This document shows, in pieces, positions 46,101-54,722 of a DNA stretch of 64,000 nt. The stretch's first letter is position 1. Each line of letters starts with the position of its first letter. The notes below the pieces were generated by a model, which was not told the DNA's origin, made no database searches, and saw only the letters and a program-made list of their open reading frames with translations. The translations under genes were made by a program, and so were the position numbers. The stretch covers positions 186,001 to 250,000 of the forward strand of contig NZ_JACSQN010000004.1 of NCBI RefSeq assembly GCF_014836615.1, written 5' to 3'. This stretch comes from Sporosarcina quadrami. GTDB lineage: Bacteria; Bacillota; Bacilli; Bacillales_A; Planococcaceae.

Positions 46101-46355
46101 ATTTGAGCTTCCTTTGATTCGAAAACTATCTTTACTTATAGAAATGTCATCCAATGAAGTTCCGGGGTAGTTTTTTACCTGAATTCTGTAATTCTTATTG
46201 GACTCTAGGTATAAATCATCAAAGTTTCCAGTAGTAATTGCTTCCGATTCAATTTTTTTGATTTTCCTTTCAACATCCATCTTTGCTACGAACAATGTGA
46301 ATATATAATGTTGATATGTGTAACCTTTGAGTGCATTACGTGCAGCTTGACCCAT
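43113..46355 (-). CDS. Nuclease-STAND NTPase fusion, putative antiviral protein
   Basis: The 1080-residue protein has three parts. (1) Residues 1-170 resemble a PD-(D/E)xK endonuclease of Cap4/Mrr type: GYTYQ (11-15), Glu36/Glu38, FDDLYLE (45-51) and QVKNY (59-63) give the E-D-QxK order. (2) Residues 185-470 are a STAND-type P-loop NTPase: Walker A GKPGVGKS (199-206), Walker B ILIIDGLD (272-279), sensor VVLSRP (305-310), then a winged-helix-like region. (3) Residues 470-1080 are helical, without recognised motifs, the place where Avs-type proteins carry their target sensor. Expected action is self-assembly on a phage protein followed by DNA cleavage. This is inference from architecture. Confidence 0.75.
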   Translation of the reverse strand: MGQAARNALKGYTYQHYIFTLFVAKMDVERKIKKIESEAITTGNFDDLYLESNKNYRIQVKNYPGTSLDDISISKDSFRIKGSSNVYNQHENNIVIVNTDQIITDSEFLGLPAIIINEVVIIPLTPSDVQNLLDEMFSTESREVQIIQYAFSLTTSSNFMIMVEDLPKVIRMSIDLSDKTILIREPIESIETGILWIVGKPGVGKSHYVKELIQKYDNAIVYRFWTGSQDERLMKRLQFDAFLDDIAVAIFNSPKSYTIAELIQEIVRQEKILIIDGLDHVENYNPKELDLYIDFINSLEDAPIVVLSRPLLAKVNWEKMELENWGFKETELYLAMAYNIYEYRVVRDIYNVTDGYPIITYFVAEHYKIHKEINVTPEIESLNQYYVLLLDQVKPKTLLSIFATNNSFFTESEIKIILEESFLVGAIMEFVETHPYLFKRTLNRISLIHDSFNTYLRHEIKNYPQLEDRINQFVQSSLLSGTVNFMSRLSSFDLSEKFYKDILLMYSDVGNFSDLLERTLDYNSVTSLYNQLKRLLEHREEVLDLYQYYSFSLIYQMVNRNDLIGNDGLVYQILLYMNNHVIIEEEIFSTGVLWNTFILLKLQEEGPYKRYLTDRMYDSNQIETLYEAVYDEQHYFEIRENKPNYKETIEKLEYNGITEFEKQDILIRHMVSVWINQDQEDIYFKLLDEYLKNDESIAKYQLSKIVEKYGIRSMWSARILISAKYQLNEMGKLGDKNFFYGKSLDEIIRESASKGSFETVEYAQSFLRLVNHEKRQIDIYSINRVWTMYYNRKDYSVYTLDTALSVFEEHGFLEELKSIDILRKVMDQSEKGIRHLLGSYINMKDDFIINKLDQIGAFNENDFPVDIFDLAPEKINCLDVKHIDYRVYKLLSYHDYGKTIEYGDIQSPLQSKHCNRILDSINYNGYRILGAIDDKKIKKKIVEKGIDIQEKAKEEEKEYIPFKYGCIHEEDKKYINDNQIGYLEVSRYPDGWHSCLPLVDIYSLYKVEEIRIHHMMIIHNAMFARVSDKEYIGNWHLLIGNIPRFLQRYEVYIDWDKMYEILKWFLKESLIYDIDNNKQL

Positions 46356-46456
46356 AATATCCCTCCTTTGTCTCTCATCAATACAATATTTTGCTTAACT
46401 ATCTACGTGTCAAATAATAAAGTTATTAAAACAATACACTTTTAAAAAAACCGCAC

Positions 46457-46936
46457 TTACTTATGATACGGTTCATTCCGCATAATCCTAAAAGCACGAT
46501 ACACCTGCTCCACCAACACTAGCTTCATCAGCTGGTGTGGGAACGTCATCTTGGAAAACGACAACAATTCATCCGCGCGCTTGTAGACATCACTATGTAA
46601 ACCAAGCGATCCGCCTATGACGAATACAATCTTGCTCTTTCCGTAAGTCATTAACGACTCGATTGTACCCGCTAATTCTTCAGATGTCTTCTGTTTTCCT
46701 TCAATCGCTAATGCAATAACGTGCGCGTCTAGAGCGACTTTGGCTAAAATCCGTTCTGCTTCTTTTTTCTTCACAATCTCCATATCTGCATCACTTAAAG
46801 ACTCTGGTGCTTTTTCATCCGCCACTTCTATAATATCGACTTTGGCATAGGCGCCGAGTCTTTTTGTGTATTCTTCAATTCCCATTTTTAAATACTTTTC
46901 TTTTAGTTTACCTACTGACACAATTGTAATATTCAC
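46457..46936 (-). CDS. rlmH: 23S rRNA (pseudouridine1915-N3)-methyltransferase RlmH
   Basis: The 159-residue SPOUT methyltransferase modifies pseudouridine 1915 in 23S r[23 protein letters not shown] at the start, [18 protein letters not shown] as the knot/SAM region and [20 protein letters not shown] near the end are diagnostic, and the last residues are NEPYHK. Length is exactly typical. In staphylococci the 3' end of this gene (orfX) is the insertion site of SCC elements; the same seems to hold here. Confidence 0.97.
   Translation of the reverse strand: MNITIVSVGKLKEKYLKMGIEEYTKRLGAYAKVDIIEVADEKAPESLSDADMEIVKKKEAERILAKVALDAHVIALAIEGKQKTSEELAGTIESLMTYGKSKIVFVIGGSLGLHSDVYKRADELLSFSKMTFPHQLMKLVLVEQVYRAFRIMRNEPYHK
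46461..46474 (-). repeat. rlmH-borne attachment-site copy (att)
   Basis: GAACCGTATCATAA encodes the last residues of RlmH (EPYHK) and is repeated directly at 41538-41551. AGTAAGTGCGGTTTTTTT follows on the island side, much as in SCC junctions. Confidence 0.75.
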
Positions 46937-46973
46937 AGGTTGTCCACCTCTTTTTAAAAGTTATAAACAGAAC

Positions 46974-47315
46974 TTATACACATATCCACAGTACTTATCT
47001 ACATATTGTGCCCGACTATCCGTTCGCCACAACATAACTTGCGGGCGTGTCGCAGTACGAGCAATTTGTGGATATCTTTTTTTCATTTTCGACATTTTCT
47101 AAAATCGGAAATGTTTCCTCTGTAGAAATAAAGTCTTCTATTGCCTGGTCTATATGGATTTCGCAACTGTATTTTTTCATTACAAACACATCTTTCTATA
47201 TGTATTTTTTGCACAATGTTATTAACATTATTTCATTCTTATCCACATGTCTATAACTTCCACGAAAAAACAGGCAGAATAGCGGTTATTCAGCTATTAT
47301 GCCTGTTGTGGATAA
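46974..47315. promoter_or_regulatory. DnaA-box cluster in the rlmH-htrA intergenic region
   Basis: Six 9-mers match the DnaA box TTATCCACA. Two are perfect: 47239-47247 (plus) and 47307-47315 (minus). Four differ at one position: 46974-46982, 46982-46990 and 46995-47003 on the plus strand and 47067-47075 on the minus strand. They fill most of a 450-bp gene-free space. The first three nearly abut, favouring cooperative binding. No AT-rich unwinding element or dnaA gene is present, so this is not the origin itself. Confidence 0.65.
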
Positions 47316-47386
47316 ACGGTTTGTTACATCCTCATGAAAAGTGTAACACTGTATTTAGTTTTCTGCTTCCTTTATTGGTAATTTCG

Positions 47387-48662
47387 TCAGAAAGTATTGC
47401 CGTCTTTCAACACCATTTCGACATCCACCAGCTTACCGTCTCGATACACTTTCATCTTCATGACGTCGCCGACCTCTTTTTCGTTGTATAAATGTTTACG
47501 TAAACCGACCATATCGTCTATTTTCTTACCGTCCATTTCCACAATGACATCATACTGTTGCACACCTGCAGTTTCTGCTGGTGTATTGTTGAAAACTTGT
47601 GTGACGATGACACCATCTTTTACGGTGTTAGGCAGTTTCAAAACTTCCTGTTGTTGTGATGAAGGAACGTCTCTTAAGTTCAATAAGCTTACACCCATTG
47701 TAGGACGGTTTACAGTTCCCGTTTTTTCAAGGTCTTTAATAATGGGGATAGCAATATTAATTGGAATGGCTAGCCCAATCCCTTCGACAGTTTCCTCTGT
47801 AATTTTCATAGAGTTAATACCGACAAGCTGTCCAGCCAAATTAATGAGGGCGCCACCTGAGTTGCCGGGATTGATGGCTGCGTCTGTTTGCAGAACGTCT
47901 GCCTGCCAGTCGATGGAACCATTTTTATCAAAATCAATAGGGATTGACCGGTCTTTACCGGATACGATGCCCATCGTTACGGATCCTGCGAAACCTAGGC
48001 CAAGTGGATTTCCGATGGCGATGACGGGTTCACCTCGTTTTAAAGCGTCCGAATCTCCGAATGTAATGACTGTTTTAACGTTGGTTGCATCGATTTCGAC
48101 AACTGCCAAGTCCGTCCACATATCACTTCCAATCAGTTTTCCGTCCACTTTAGTACCGTCATCGAAAGTGATTTTCAAGTCCTTGCGAGTTCTCGACGAC
48201 GTGATGGTTTGTAACAATATACGCTTTACCACCTTCTTTTTTATATATGACGCCAGATCCGCTGCCCGTTTCACGTGTCGTTTCAGTGGACGACCAGAAA
48301 TCACGTACAGTTTGTAAATTTGTAATGCCAACTACGGTGTCCGCCACTTCTCCGACGACATCCGTCACATCTGTATTAATGTCGACAGAAACTCGTTCAC
48401 TCGTCAGATTATTTTCTGTCGCCTGGCTGTTTTGGATGCCAGTCCTATCTTTTTCATTGCCAAATGTAGAAGTCATGAGAAACCAAACGATCAGTCCACC
48501 GACAATTGCACCGAATAAAGCTGGTAAGAACCCGCCTCGTTGCTTCGTTTTTCGCTGACGTGGAGGCGGAGGTGGATACCGCGGTGGCTCTTCACGCCTT
48601 TCAGGTTCAATGATAATTGGTTTGTCGTCATCATTGCGTGGACCTTGATTAAATTCGTCCAT
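47387..48662 (-). pseudogene. htrA: HtrA-type serine protease, frameshifted
   Basis: The gene encodes a membrane-anchored trypsin-like protease with a PDZ domain. Frame one (to about 48185) gives a proline-rich cytoplasmic part (PPRYPPPPPRQRK), a transmembrane helix (ALFGAIVGGLIVWFLMTS), then GSGSGVIYKKEGGKAYIVTN and the catalytic His in NHHVVEN. Frame two continues DLKITFDDGTKVDGKLIGSD with the catalytic Asp (DLAVVEID), Ser in NPGNSGGAL and the PDZ domain. Removing one base near 48185 (minus-strand TCGCAAGG) restores ENSKDLKITF. It is either a real single-base insertion or a sequencing error. Position after walJ fits yycK/htrC. Confidence 0.88.
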
Positions 48663-48781
48663 TCACCTCTTCCTTTCTATGTACAGTTACAATTAGTTTA
48701 CCCCAATTTGTATAGTTAGAACCAGATTTGACGAGGTCATTGTTTTTGTTGGATGAGTGCGTTGTGTGGATAGTGCTTATG

Positions 48782-49170
48782 GATACGAGCGCGCAGACGA
48801 TGTTTACGAGCGCGACACATGCTTTTATGAGCGCACGACCGCAGTTTACGGGCGCGGCACATGCTTTTATGAGCGCACGACCGCAGTTTACGGGCGCGGC
48901 ACATGCTTTTATGAGCACGCGATCGATGTTTACGGGCGCGGCTGGACTTTTACGAGCGCACGGCCGATGTTTACGAGCGCGACACATGCTTTTACGAGCG
49001 CACGGCCGATGTTTACGGGCGCGACACATGCTTTTATGAGCGCACGATCGATATTTACGGGCGCGGCACACATTTTTACGAGCGCACGACCGCAGTTTAC
49101 GAGCGCGGGACGGACGTTTATGGGCGCGGCTGGACTTTTACGAGCGCACGATCGATGTTTACGGGCGCGA
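48782..49170. repeat. 21-bp-period repeat array E (A(C/T)G(A/G)GCGC core)
   Basis: About 18 units show the core G at 48787, 48808, 48829, 48850 and onward every 21 bp. GAGCGC units with CACGACCGCAGTTT alternate with GGGCGC units with GGCACATGCTTTT. The array lies between walJ and htrA and fills most of the 558-bp gap. The core is shared with arrays A and F. Confidence 0.92.
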
Positions 49171-49186
49171 CGCTATGGCCAACCAA

Positions 49187-49214
49187 AAAACCTCGCTAAA
49201 TCTAGCGAGGTTTT
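49187..49214 (-). terminator. Terminator downstream of walJ
   Basis: An 11-bp perfect stem AAAACCTCGCT / AGCGAGGTTTT with a 6-nt loop and T run on the minus strand ends the wal operon before repeat array E and htrA. Confidence 0.9.
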
Positions 49215-49220
49215 CATCAT

Positions 49221-50009
49221 TCATACCGTAACAAGCTCGGTCGGTTTCTCTGCATCCGTGTCAAACAGATGCACAAACTCACCAGCGCGGATTCCGCAAG
49301 ATTCCAATGTTTGTGAAACGCTCATTCTTGCGAGATCTTTCATATTGTTGTCTTTGCTTAAGTGAGACAAATAAATTCTTGTCTCTTTTTCAGCAACAAC
49401 TTCGCTCATCGCAACTGCCGCATCTTCATTCGATACGTGGCCGACGTCGCTTAGAATACGCCGCTTTACGGACCATGGATAACGGCCCATCTGCAACATA
49501 CTGACGTCATGATTGCTTTCAAAAACATATGCGTCTGATGCCTGGATATGGGCTTTCATCCGGTCGCTGACGTAGCCTGTATCCGTAATGACGGATAGTT
49601 TTCGATCGTTCTCGTGGAAAACGTAGAACATCGGATCGACTGAGTCATGGGAAACTGCAAATGACTGCACGTCAAGCGATCCAAATGACATAGCAGTTTC
49701 CATATTAAAATGAAAACGTTGGTCCAACGGAATCTCTCCCACAAGACCATCCATGGCCATCCATGTTTTTTCATTCGCATAGATTGGAACTTTGTGACGT
49801 CTTGCGAGTACACCAATTCCTTTAATATGATCGCTATGCTCGTGGGTGACGAAAATGCCATCTACATTAGCCATCGAGCGACCAATACTTACTAACTGTT
49901 GCTCCATTCTTTTAGCACTCAGTCCTGCATCGACGAGAAATGCGTGGTCTTCGGTTTCTACATATATTGAATTGCCCGTACTACCACTTGCGAGCACACT
50001 AAAACGCAT
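49221..50009 (-). CDS. walJ: MBL-fold metallohydrolase WalJ (YycJ)
   Basis: The 262-residue metallo-beta-lactamase-fold protein carries the zinc motif [11 protein letters not shown] (about 55-65), with further ligands in AVSHDSVDP and SNHDVSML. The start [19 protein letters not shown] is diagnostic of YycJ/WalJ. The family is linked to DNA or RNA exonuclease activity and to coordination of wall synthesis with replication. It is the last intact gene of walRKHIJ, 12 bp after walI. Confidence 0.95.
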   Translation of the reverse strand: MRFSVLASGSTGNSIYVETEDHAFLVDAGLSAKRMEQQLVSIGRSMANVDGIFVTHEHSDHIKGIGVLARRHKVPIYANEKTWMAMDGLVGEIPLDQRFHFNMETAMSFGSLDVQSFAVSHDSVDPMFYVFHENDRKLSVITDTGYVSDRMKAHIQASDAYVFESNHDVSMLQMGRYPWSVKRRILSDVGHVSNEDAAVAMSEVVAEKETRIYLSHLSKDNNMKDLARMSVSQTLESCGIRAGEFVHLFDTDAEKPTELVTV

Positions 50010-50021
50010 GTTAAAATCTCC

Positions 50022-50879
50022 TCATTCATCGACTTCTTCATCCTCAAGCTCATCCTCGGGATCGTCTTCCTTCATCTTCTCCAATTTAAAGTCTATTACT
50101 TTACCTTCAATTGCATTAATGAAATGTTCCTCAATGCTACCATCCTTCAATTCTACATTAATATTCCACGTCGGGGCAAACACTTGAGACTCAGCTGTCG
50201 GCTGGGCACGAGTCGAATAGCCTGGACTCACACTTAATATTTTCGAATCTTGTTTTACATATCCACGTGAAATGAGAGAGCCGACAGCCTCGTCTTGTGA
50301 CATTAAATCTTTTTTCTTGTTAAAGCTAGTAAAATCCTCCAACATACGCTGTTCATATTTTGTCACTTCGTGATTTTCATCCCAATGGATGATAAGCATC
50401 GCATTTGCGCTATAGAAGATTGGTTCTCCGTGCACTTGTTGGAAAAACATCGCAGACCGATTTTTTTTATCAGTCTCCCAATGTTCATATTCTGATCCGT
50501 TCCATACATATTTTGTGAGGAAATCCAGGAAGTAGTATTCCCCTTTATTATTTTGGATTGATACCGGTTTATTCATCGTAGATTCAATTTTAGTATTATC
50601 TACTATGAATATAGACTGACTCAATAACGATTCCAATTCCTCTTTTGAGAACGTTTTAATTTTTGCAGAGATGTATGAGAAATCGTCCTTTATTGTTTGC
50701 GGCAAGTTATACGTAATATTTTCTTGTTTCATTAATTCCTCGATGGATGCCTTTCCAATTGTTTGGACACTTTGTGCATCTGTATGTTGATTGAAATAAA
50801 GATTGTAGAGAAAAATATTCAAAATGGAAAAGACGACGATAAATATTGTTTTTGTTTTATTCCAATCCAAATTGGTCAC
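50022..50879 (-). CDS. walI: Two-component system regulatory protein WalI (YycI)
   Basis: This 285-residue single-pass membrane protein has a transmembrane helix at about 10-30 (IFIVVFSILNIFLYNLYF) and an extracytoplasmic YycI domain. With WalH it holds the WalK kinase in check. It overlaps walH by 23 bp. The acidic tail (about 270-285) is rich in D and E. Confidence 0.93.
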   Translation of the reverse strand: MTNLDWNKTKTIFIVVFSILNIFLYNLYFNQHTDAQSVQTIGKASIEELMKQENITYNLPQTIKDDFSYISAKIKTFSKEELESLLSQSIFIVDNTKIESTMNKPVSIQNNKGEYYFLDFLTKYVWNGSEYEHWETDKKNRSAMFFQQVHGEPIFYSANAMLIIHWDENHEVTKYEQRMLEDFTSFNKKKDLMSQDEAVGSLISRGYVKQDSKILSVSPGYSTRAQPTAESQVFAPTWNINVELKDGSIEEHFINAIEGKVIDFKLEKMKEDDPEDELEDEEVDE

Positions 50880-52188
50880 CTCCGTCTTGCTCAGGTGTGT
50901 ATTCGTACCACTTTCCTTGGTTTCCTTTGATTAAATAAAACCATGTCGGTTCTAAAACATACACTCTTTGGTCGACATCATGTTTCATCATATAGCCTAC
51001 GCTTATCTCTTCGACTGTCGAAAATTCCACCTTATCGGAGCTCTTCAAAGCATTAGCAACTTCTACACCGGTTGGTAGCTGCACATCTTCATCCAATGGA
51101 CCGTCAAGGATGTAGTAAGGCCGAATATAACGAAATACACGATTGTCTCCGTAGTATTGGGCAATTTCCGTCATTTCGCTTACTTCGCTGTGTACTGGAT
51201 AACCTTTTGCAAACAATTGGAACTTTACGTATCTGTAATACGGACTAATATGAGAGAAGCGATACGAATTCGTCCAACCGCCATGTTCATTAATAGAATC
51301 AATTACATCCATTAAAAGATCCGCTGATGTAGACGGTTCTCGTGTCTCGGCAGCAGGATGTACAAAATTCAGCATCTTAGAATCCGTATCTACAATCATT
51401 GAGGCGTGATCATCACCGAACTCCTCATGCGTCGCATCGACTTGACTTCGTCTAACTGCGTTCGGATCGTTGAAAAGCGCATCACGAAAACGTGTCGGAC
51501 TAATCTCTTCTTGAAAGTAGGTTAGTTTTTTCATTTGAATTGGTTCGTCAGGTACAGCCAAATAGGTTGTATCCACTTGACCGATTTCCGAGTAATTTAA
51601 AAACGTTTCACTTCCAAGGACGAGACTTCGATAGGATTGCATCGTGTATGTTGCGGCAACTCTGCCATAATAATGAGTACCCGTTGCACGGTTCAAGAAG
51701 TGTACTTCAAATGAAAGATCTTTCGGATTCCATCTAACGACTAACCGGTCAAAGCTGAACGCAGGAATATTATCTTCTTCAATTTTAAGGATTTCATTAT
51801 ATATTGAAAGCGGAACGTCTCCTTGAAAGTAGAGTGTAAACTGGTTCGGCTGCTCAAAAAAACTGTTCATCTGTTTTTTATTCATTTCCACTGGATCCTT
51901 AAGCAATTGCGTAATTTTCCATGTTGCCATTTCATCTATAATCTTTTCAAGGTCTTCTTGTTCAGTTGTACCCTTCAAAAAATCATCAGTTTTAATTAAA
52001 AACTTGTAAGGCTTTATTATTTCCTCCACGTTTTTACGTTTCCCAATAGATATATCAACCGTTTGTGACTGATCAATGGGATCGAGCCGAGGCGTGTACG
52101 TCCAAATGGACATAGTGAATGTAATACTTAAAAGGACAAGCAGCAACAGGACGATTGACTTGATTGGCTCAATATATTTCAATCCCAT
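50857..52188 (-). CDS. walH: Two-component system activity regulator WalH (YycH)
   Basis: The 443-residue protein has an N-terminal transmembrane helix (about 9-28, SIVLLLLVLLSITFTMSIW) and a YycH extracytoplasmic domain. It overlaps walK by 10 bp and walI by 23 bp. It acts with WalI in the membrane to restrain WalK autophosphorylation. Confidence 0.93.
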   Translation of the reverse strand: MGLKYIEPIKSIVLLLLVLLSITFTMSIWTYTPRLDPIDQSQTVDISIGKRKNVEEIIKPYKFLIKTDDFLKGTTEQEDLEKIIDEMATWKITQLLKDPVEMNKKQMNSFFEQPNQFTLYFQGDVPLSIYNEILKIEEDNIPAFSFDRLVVRWNPKDLSFEVHFLNRATGTHYYGRVAATYTMQSYRSLVLGSETFLNYSEIGQVDTTYLAVPDEPIQMKKLTYFQEEISPTRFRDALFNDPNAVRRSQVDATHEEFGDDHASMIVDTDSKMLNFVHPAAETREPSTSADLLMDVIDSINEHGGWTNSYRFSHISPYYRYVKFQLFAKGYPVHSEVSEMTEIAQYYGDNRVFRYIRPYYILDGPLDEDVQLPTGVEVANALKSSDKVEFSTVEEISVGYMMKHDVDQRVYVLEPTWFYLIKGNQGKWYEYTPEQDGGDQFGLE

Positions 52189-54005
52189 TCACCGTCCTCT
52201 TGTTGTTCGAATGGCAATGTGAAGAATACAGTCGTCCCTTTTCCTTCTTCACTCTCCGCCCAGATTTCTCCGCCGTGCGCAATTATCATTTCCCGTGCAA
52301 TAGCGAGCCCGAGTCCTGTTCCACCCATCCCTCTTGACCTTGCGCGGTCAGCACGATAAAAACGATCGAAAATACGATTGACGTTCGCTTTCGGTATACC
52401 AAGACCGTCATCTGAAATGATCACTTTAATATAAGTTCCCGATGTCGTAACACCAAATCGGACATCACCGCCGTCAGGAGAATATTTCAATGCATTCGAG
52501 ATAATATTATCGATGACTTGTGTCATTTTGTCCGTATCAATTTCCACAAACAGATCTGTGGATGGTAATAAACGTTTAAAGTGCACTTTCTGCGACTTCG
52601 AGAACTCAAACCGCTCAATGATTGAATTAAAGAAGTGGTTAAATTCCACCCATTCCGTATCTAATTCATATTCTTTGCTATCCATCCTCGACAGTTTCAG
52701 AAGGTCATTCACAAGACGAATCATTCGCTCTGTTTCCGTTTGTGTAACTCGCAAGAAATTAGGTGCAATCTCTTCATTTTGCCACGCACCTTCCGCTAGC
52801 GCATCTAAATAGCTACGCATTGTTGTAAGCGGGGTACGAAGCTCATGAGATACGTTAGAAACGAACTCGCGTCTCTCCATATCAATTTTCTCTTGTTCCG
52901 TATTATCGTGCAGGACGACAATCAATCCATTGACGAAACCTGTCTCTCTTTGTGTCACGGAGAATGTTGCTCGTAAAATATACGGCTCCTCCTGTGTACT
53001 GAAATCAAGTGGAAGCGAATCTTTCACTTGTATTAAATCCTCAAATGTATACTCCTGTTCAAGACCTAAAATACTCGAAATTGGCCGGTTTAACACGAGA
53101 TCGCGGGTCATCCGCAACATCATAAGGGCAGAATCGTTAATCAGACTGACACGTCCTTTCCGATCTGTCGAAATTACGCCGTCCGTCATGTTCTCCAGCA
53201 CTGACGCCAACTTCCTTTGCTCACTCTCCGTTGTCGATTGCGATTCCTGAAGCTGATTGGTCAAATGATTGAACGCAATTGCGAGCTGGCCCATTTCATC
53301 ATTGCCATATACATGAACCTTACGTGAAAAGTTTCCTTGCGCCATTTCCTGCGCTTGCCGCCGCATATCAGAAATAGGTCGTGTAAACGTCTGTGCGATG
53401 AAAATACCAACGATAATTGTAATTGTTAGTGATACTGCCACTCCTGCAGCGAGAATTTGATTGATTTCATCGATTTGCTTGAACACATTTTCAATATTTG
53501 CAGTGACATAGAGCGTCCCAACAACTTCATCAGTATTATTCATGATTGGCGTCACAAGCACCATTACGCGTTTTCGAAGTGTTTCATCATAGTTGATCGC
53601 TTCTGAAGGAGACTCTGATGAAATTGCTCTCCTGACGCTATCTTCCATCGATCGTTGGCGAACTAATGATTGGTTGTCCAAAGCAGAACTTGCTAGAATA
53701 CGAAATTTTGAATCGATAACCCGGATTTCATTAATATCCCCTGAGTCAAAACCTGAAAGGATGGTTTTCAAACTCTTTTCGACTTCTGGATCGTCTGCGG
53801 ATCGATCTTTTATCATTTCTTCACGCACACTGAATTCAACCAGATTCATCCGGTCGATTACAGATGTCCTGAAATTGGTCGTTAATGTCTCTTCCAGTTC
53901 TCTCGCAAAGTATAGACCGATGATCTGCATCGCGACGAGGATGAGCATTATAAAAATAAGCACAAACTTTACGTGGATAGATCGAAAAAAGCCCACTTTC
54001 TGCAT
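52179..54005 (-). CDS. walK: Sensor histidine kinase WalK (YycG)
   Basis: The 608-residue kinase controls wall hydrolase genes. Domains in order: transmembrane 12-33, extracytoplasmic PAS-like 34-183, transmembrane 184-205, HAMP 206-258, PAS about 265-370, HisKA with phospho-acceptor His387 (NVSHELRTPLTT) and HATPase with NIISNALKYSP, DDGLGIPK and GGTGLGLAI. It begins 6 bp after walR. Confidence 0.97.
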   Translation of the reverse strand: MQKVGFFRSIHVKFVLIFIMLILVAMQIIGLYFARELEETLTTNFRTSVIDRMNLVEFSVREEMIKDRSADDPEVEKSLKTILSGFDSGDINEIRVIDSKFRILASSALDNQSLVRQRSMEDSVRRAISSESPSEAINYDETLRKRVMVLVTPIMNNTDEVVGTLYVTANIENVFKQIDEINQILAAGVAVSLTITIIVGIFIAQTFTRPISDMRRQAQEMAQGNFSRKVHVYGNDEMGQLAIAFNHLTNQLQESQSTTESEQRKLASVLENMTDGVISTDRKGRVSLINDSALMMLRMTRDLVLNRPISSILGLEQEYTFEDLIQVKDSLPLDFSTQEEPYILRATFSVTQRETGFVNGLIVVLHDNTEQEKIDMERREFVSNVSHELRTPLTTMRSYLDALAEGAWQNEEIAPNFLRVTQTETERMIRLVNDLLKLSRMDSKEYELDTEWVEFNHFFNSIIERFEFSKSQKVHFKRLLPSTDLFVEIDTDKMTQVIDNIISNALKYSPDGGDVRFGVTTSGTYIKVIISDDGLGIPKANVNRIFDRFYRADRARSRGMGGTGLGLAIAREMIIAHGGEIWAESEEGKGTTVFFTLPFEQQEDGEWD

Positions 54006-54011
54006 TTCGTT

Positions 54012-54722
54012 TTACTCCTGTTCCGGATCACGCAAATAGTATCCAACACCACGTCTAGTCACAATCCAAGTTGGATGACTCGGTACGTCTTCAATCTTTT
54101 CGCGTAAACGGCGAATCGTCACGTCGACTGTGCGCACGTCCCCAAAGTAATCATATCCCCATACAGTTTGCAACAAATGTTCACGCGTCATGACCTGACC
54201 AATATGCTTGCCTAAATAGTGGAGTAACTCAAACTCGCGATGTGTCAGCTCGATAGACTCTCCACGCTTTTGGACGAGGTATGCATCAGGTTGGATTACG
54301 AGGCTTCCAACAGTAATTTCATTTGACGCATCTTCCTGTTCTTCTGATAACGTTTTTGAATGCCTGCGTAAATTTGCCTTCACTCGGGCAATCAGTTCCC
54401 GCGTGCCGAATGGCTTCGTCACATAATCATCAGCGCCAAGTTCCAACCCGAGTACTTTATCAATTTCTGAGTCTTTGGCAGTCAGCATAATAATAGGAAA
54501 ATCATATTTTTTCCGCACTTCCCGACACACTTCCATGCCATCTCGTTTTGGAAGCATAATATCAAGCAACATAATATCCGGTTGAACTTCCTCAACCTTC
54601 TCAAGCGCTTCCTCACCATCATACGCACAATAGACAGTGAAACCTTCCTTTTTTAAATTGAACTCTAATATATCAGCGATCGGTCTTTCATCATCTACGA
54701 CAAGAATCGTTTTATTTTGCAT
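54012..54722 (-). CDS. walR: Response regulator WalR (YycF)
   Basis: This 236-residue OmpR-family regulator has a receiver domain with phospho-acceptor Asp54 ([12 protein letters not shown]) and [11 protein letters not shown], and a C-terminal winged helix with [20 protein letters not shown] and [13 protein letters not shown]. It is normally essential and directs autolysin expression with WalK. Confidence 0.98.
   Translation of the reverse strand: MQNKTILVVDDERPIADILEFNLKKEGFTVYCAYDGEEALEKVEEVQPDIMLLDIMLPKRDGMEVCREVRKKYDFPIIMLTAKDSEIDKVLGLELGADDYVTKPFGTRELIARVKANLRRHSKTLSEEQEDASNEITVGSLVIQPDAYLVQKRGESIELTHREFELLHYLGKHIGQVMTREHLLQTVWGYDYFGDVRTVDVTIRRLREKIEDVPSHPTWIVTRRGVGYYLRDPEQE

Larger units (their letters stand above)
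41538..46474. mobile_element. SCC-like genomic island inserted at the 3' end of rlmH
   Basis: The rlmH 3' end (46461-46474) and a copy 4.9 kb away (41538-41551) both read TTATGATACGGTTC on the plus strand. The flanking bases give A(C/T)TTATGATACGGTTC, and on the minus strand the outer copy reads GAACCGTATCATAAATGATG, almost the staphylococcal SCC attachment sequence. Between them are only two large genes, both visibly AT-richer than the flanking chromosome. No ccr recombinase, IS or transposase is present, so this is either a non-autonomous element moved in trans or a deletion remnant. Confidence 0.75.

Noticed and set aside
46937..47386. Chromosomal origin oriC
   Set aside because: DnaA boxes are present but no dnaA/dnaN and no AT-rich unwinding region; gene order places oriC beyond the window.
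48782..49170. CRISPR array in this and the other repeat arrays
   Set aside because: Units are 21 bp with an 8-10 bp core and alternating, recurring intervals, far from CRISPR repeat/spacer sizes, and no cas genes are nearby.
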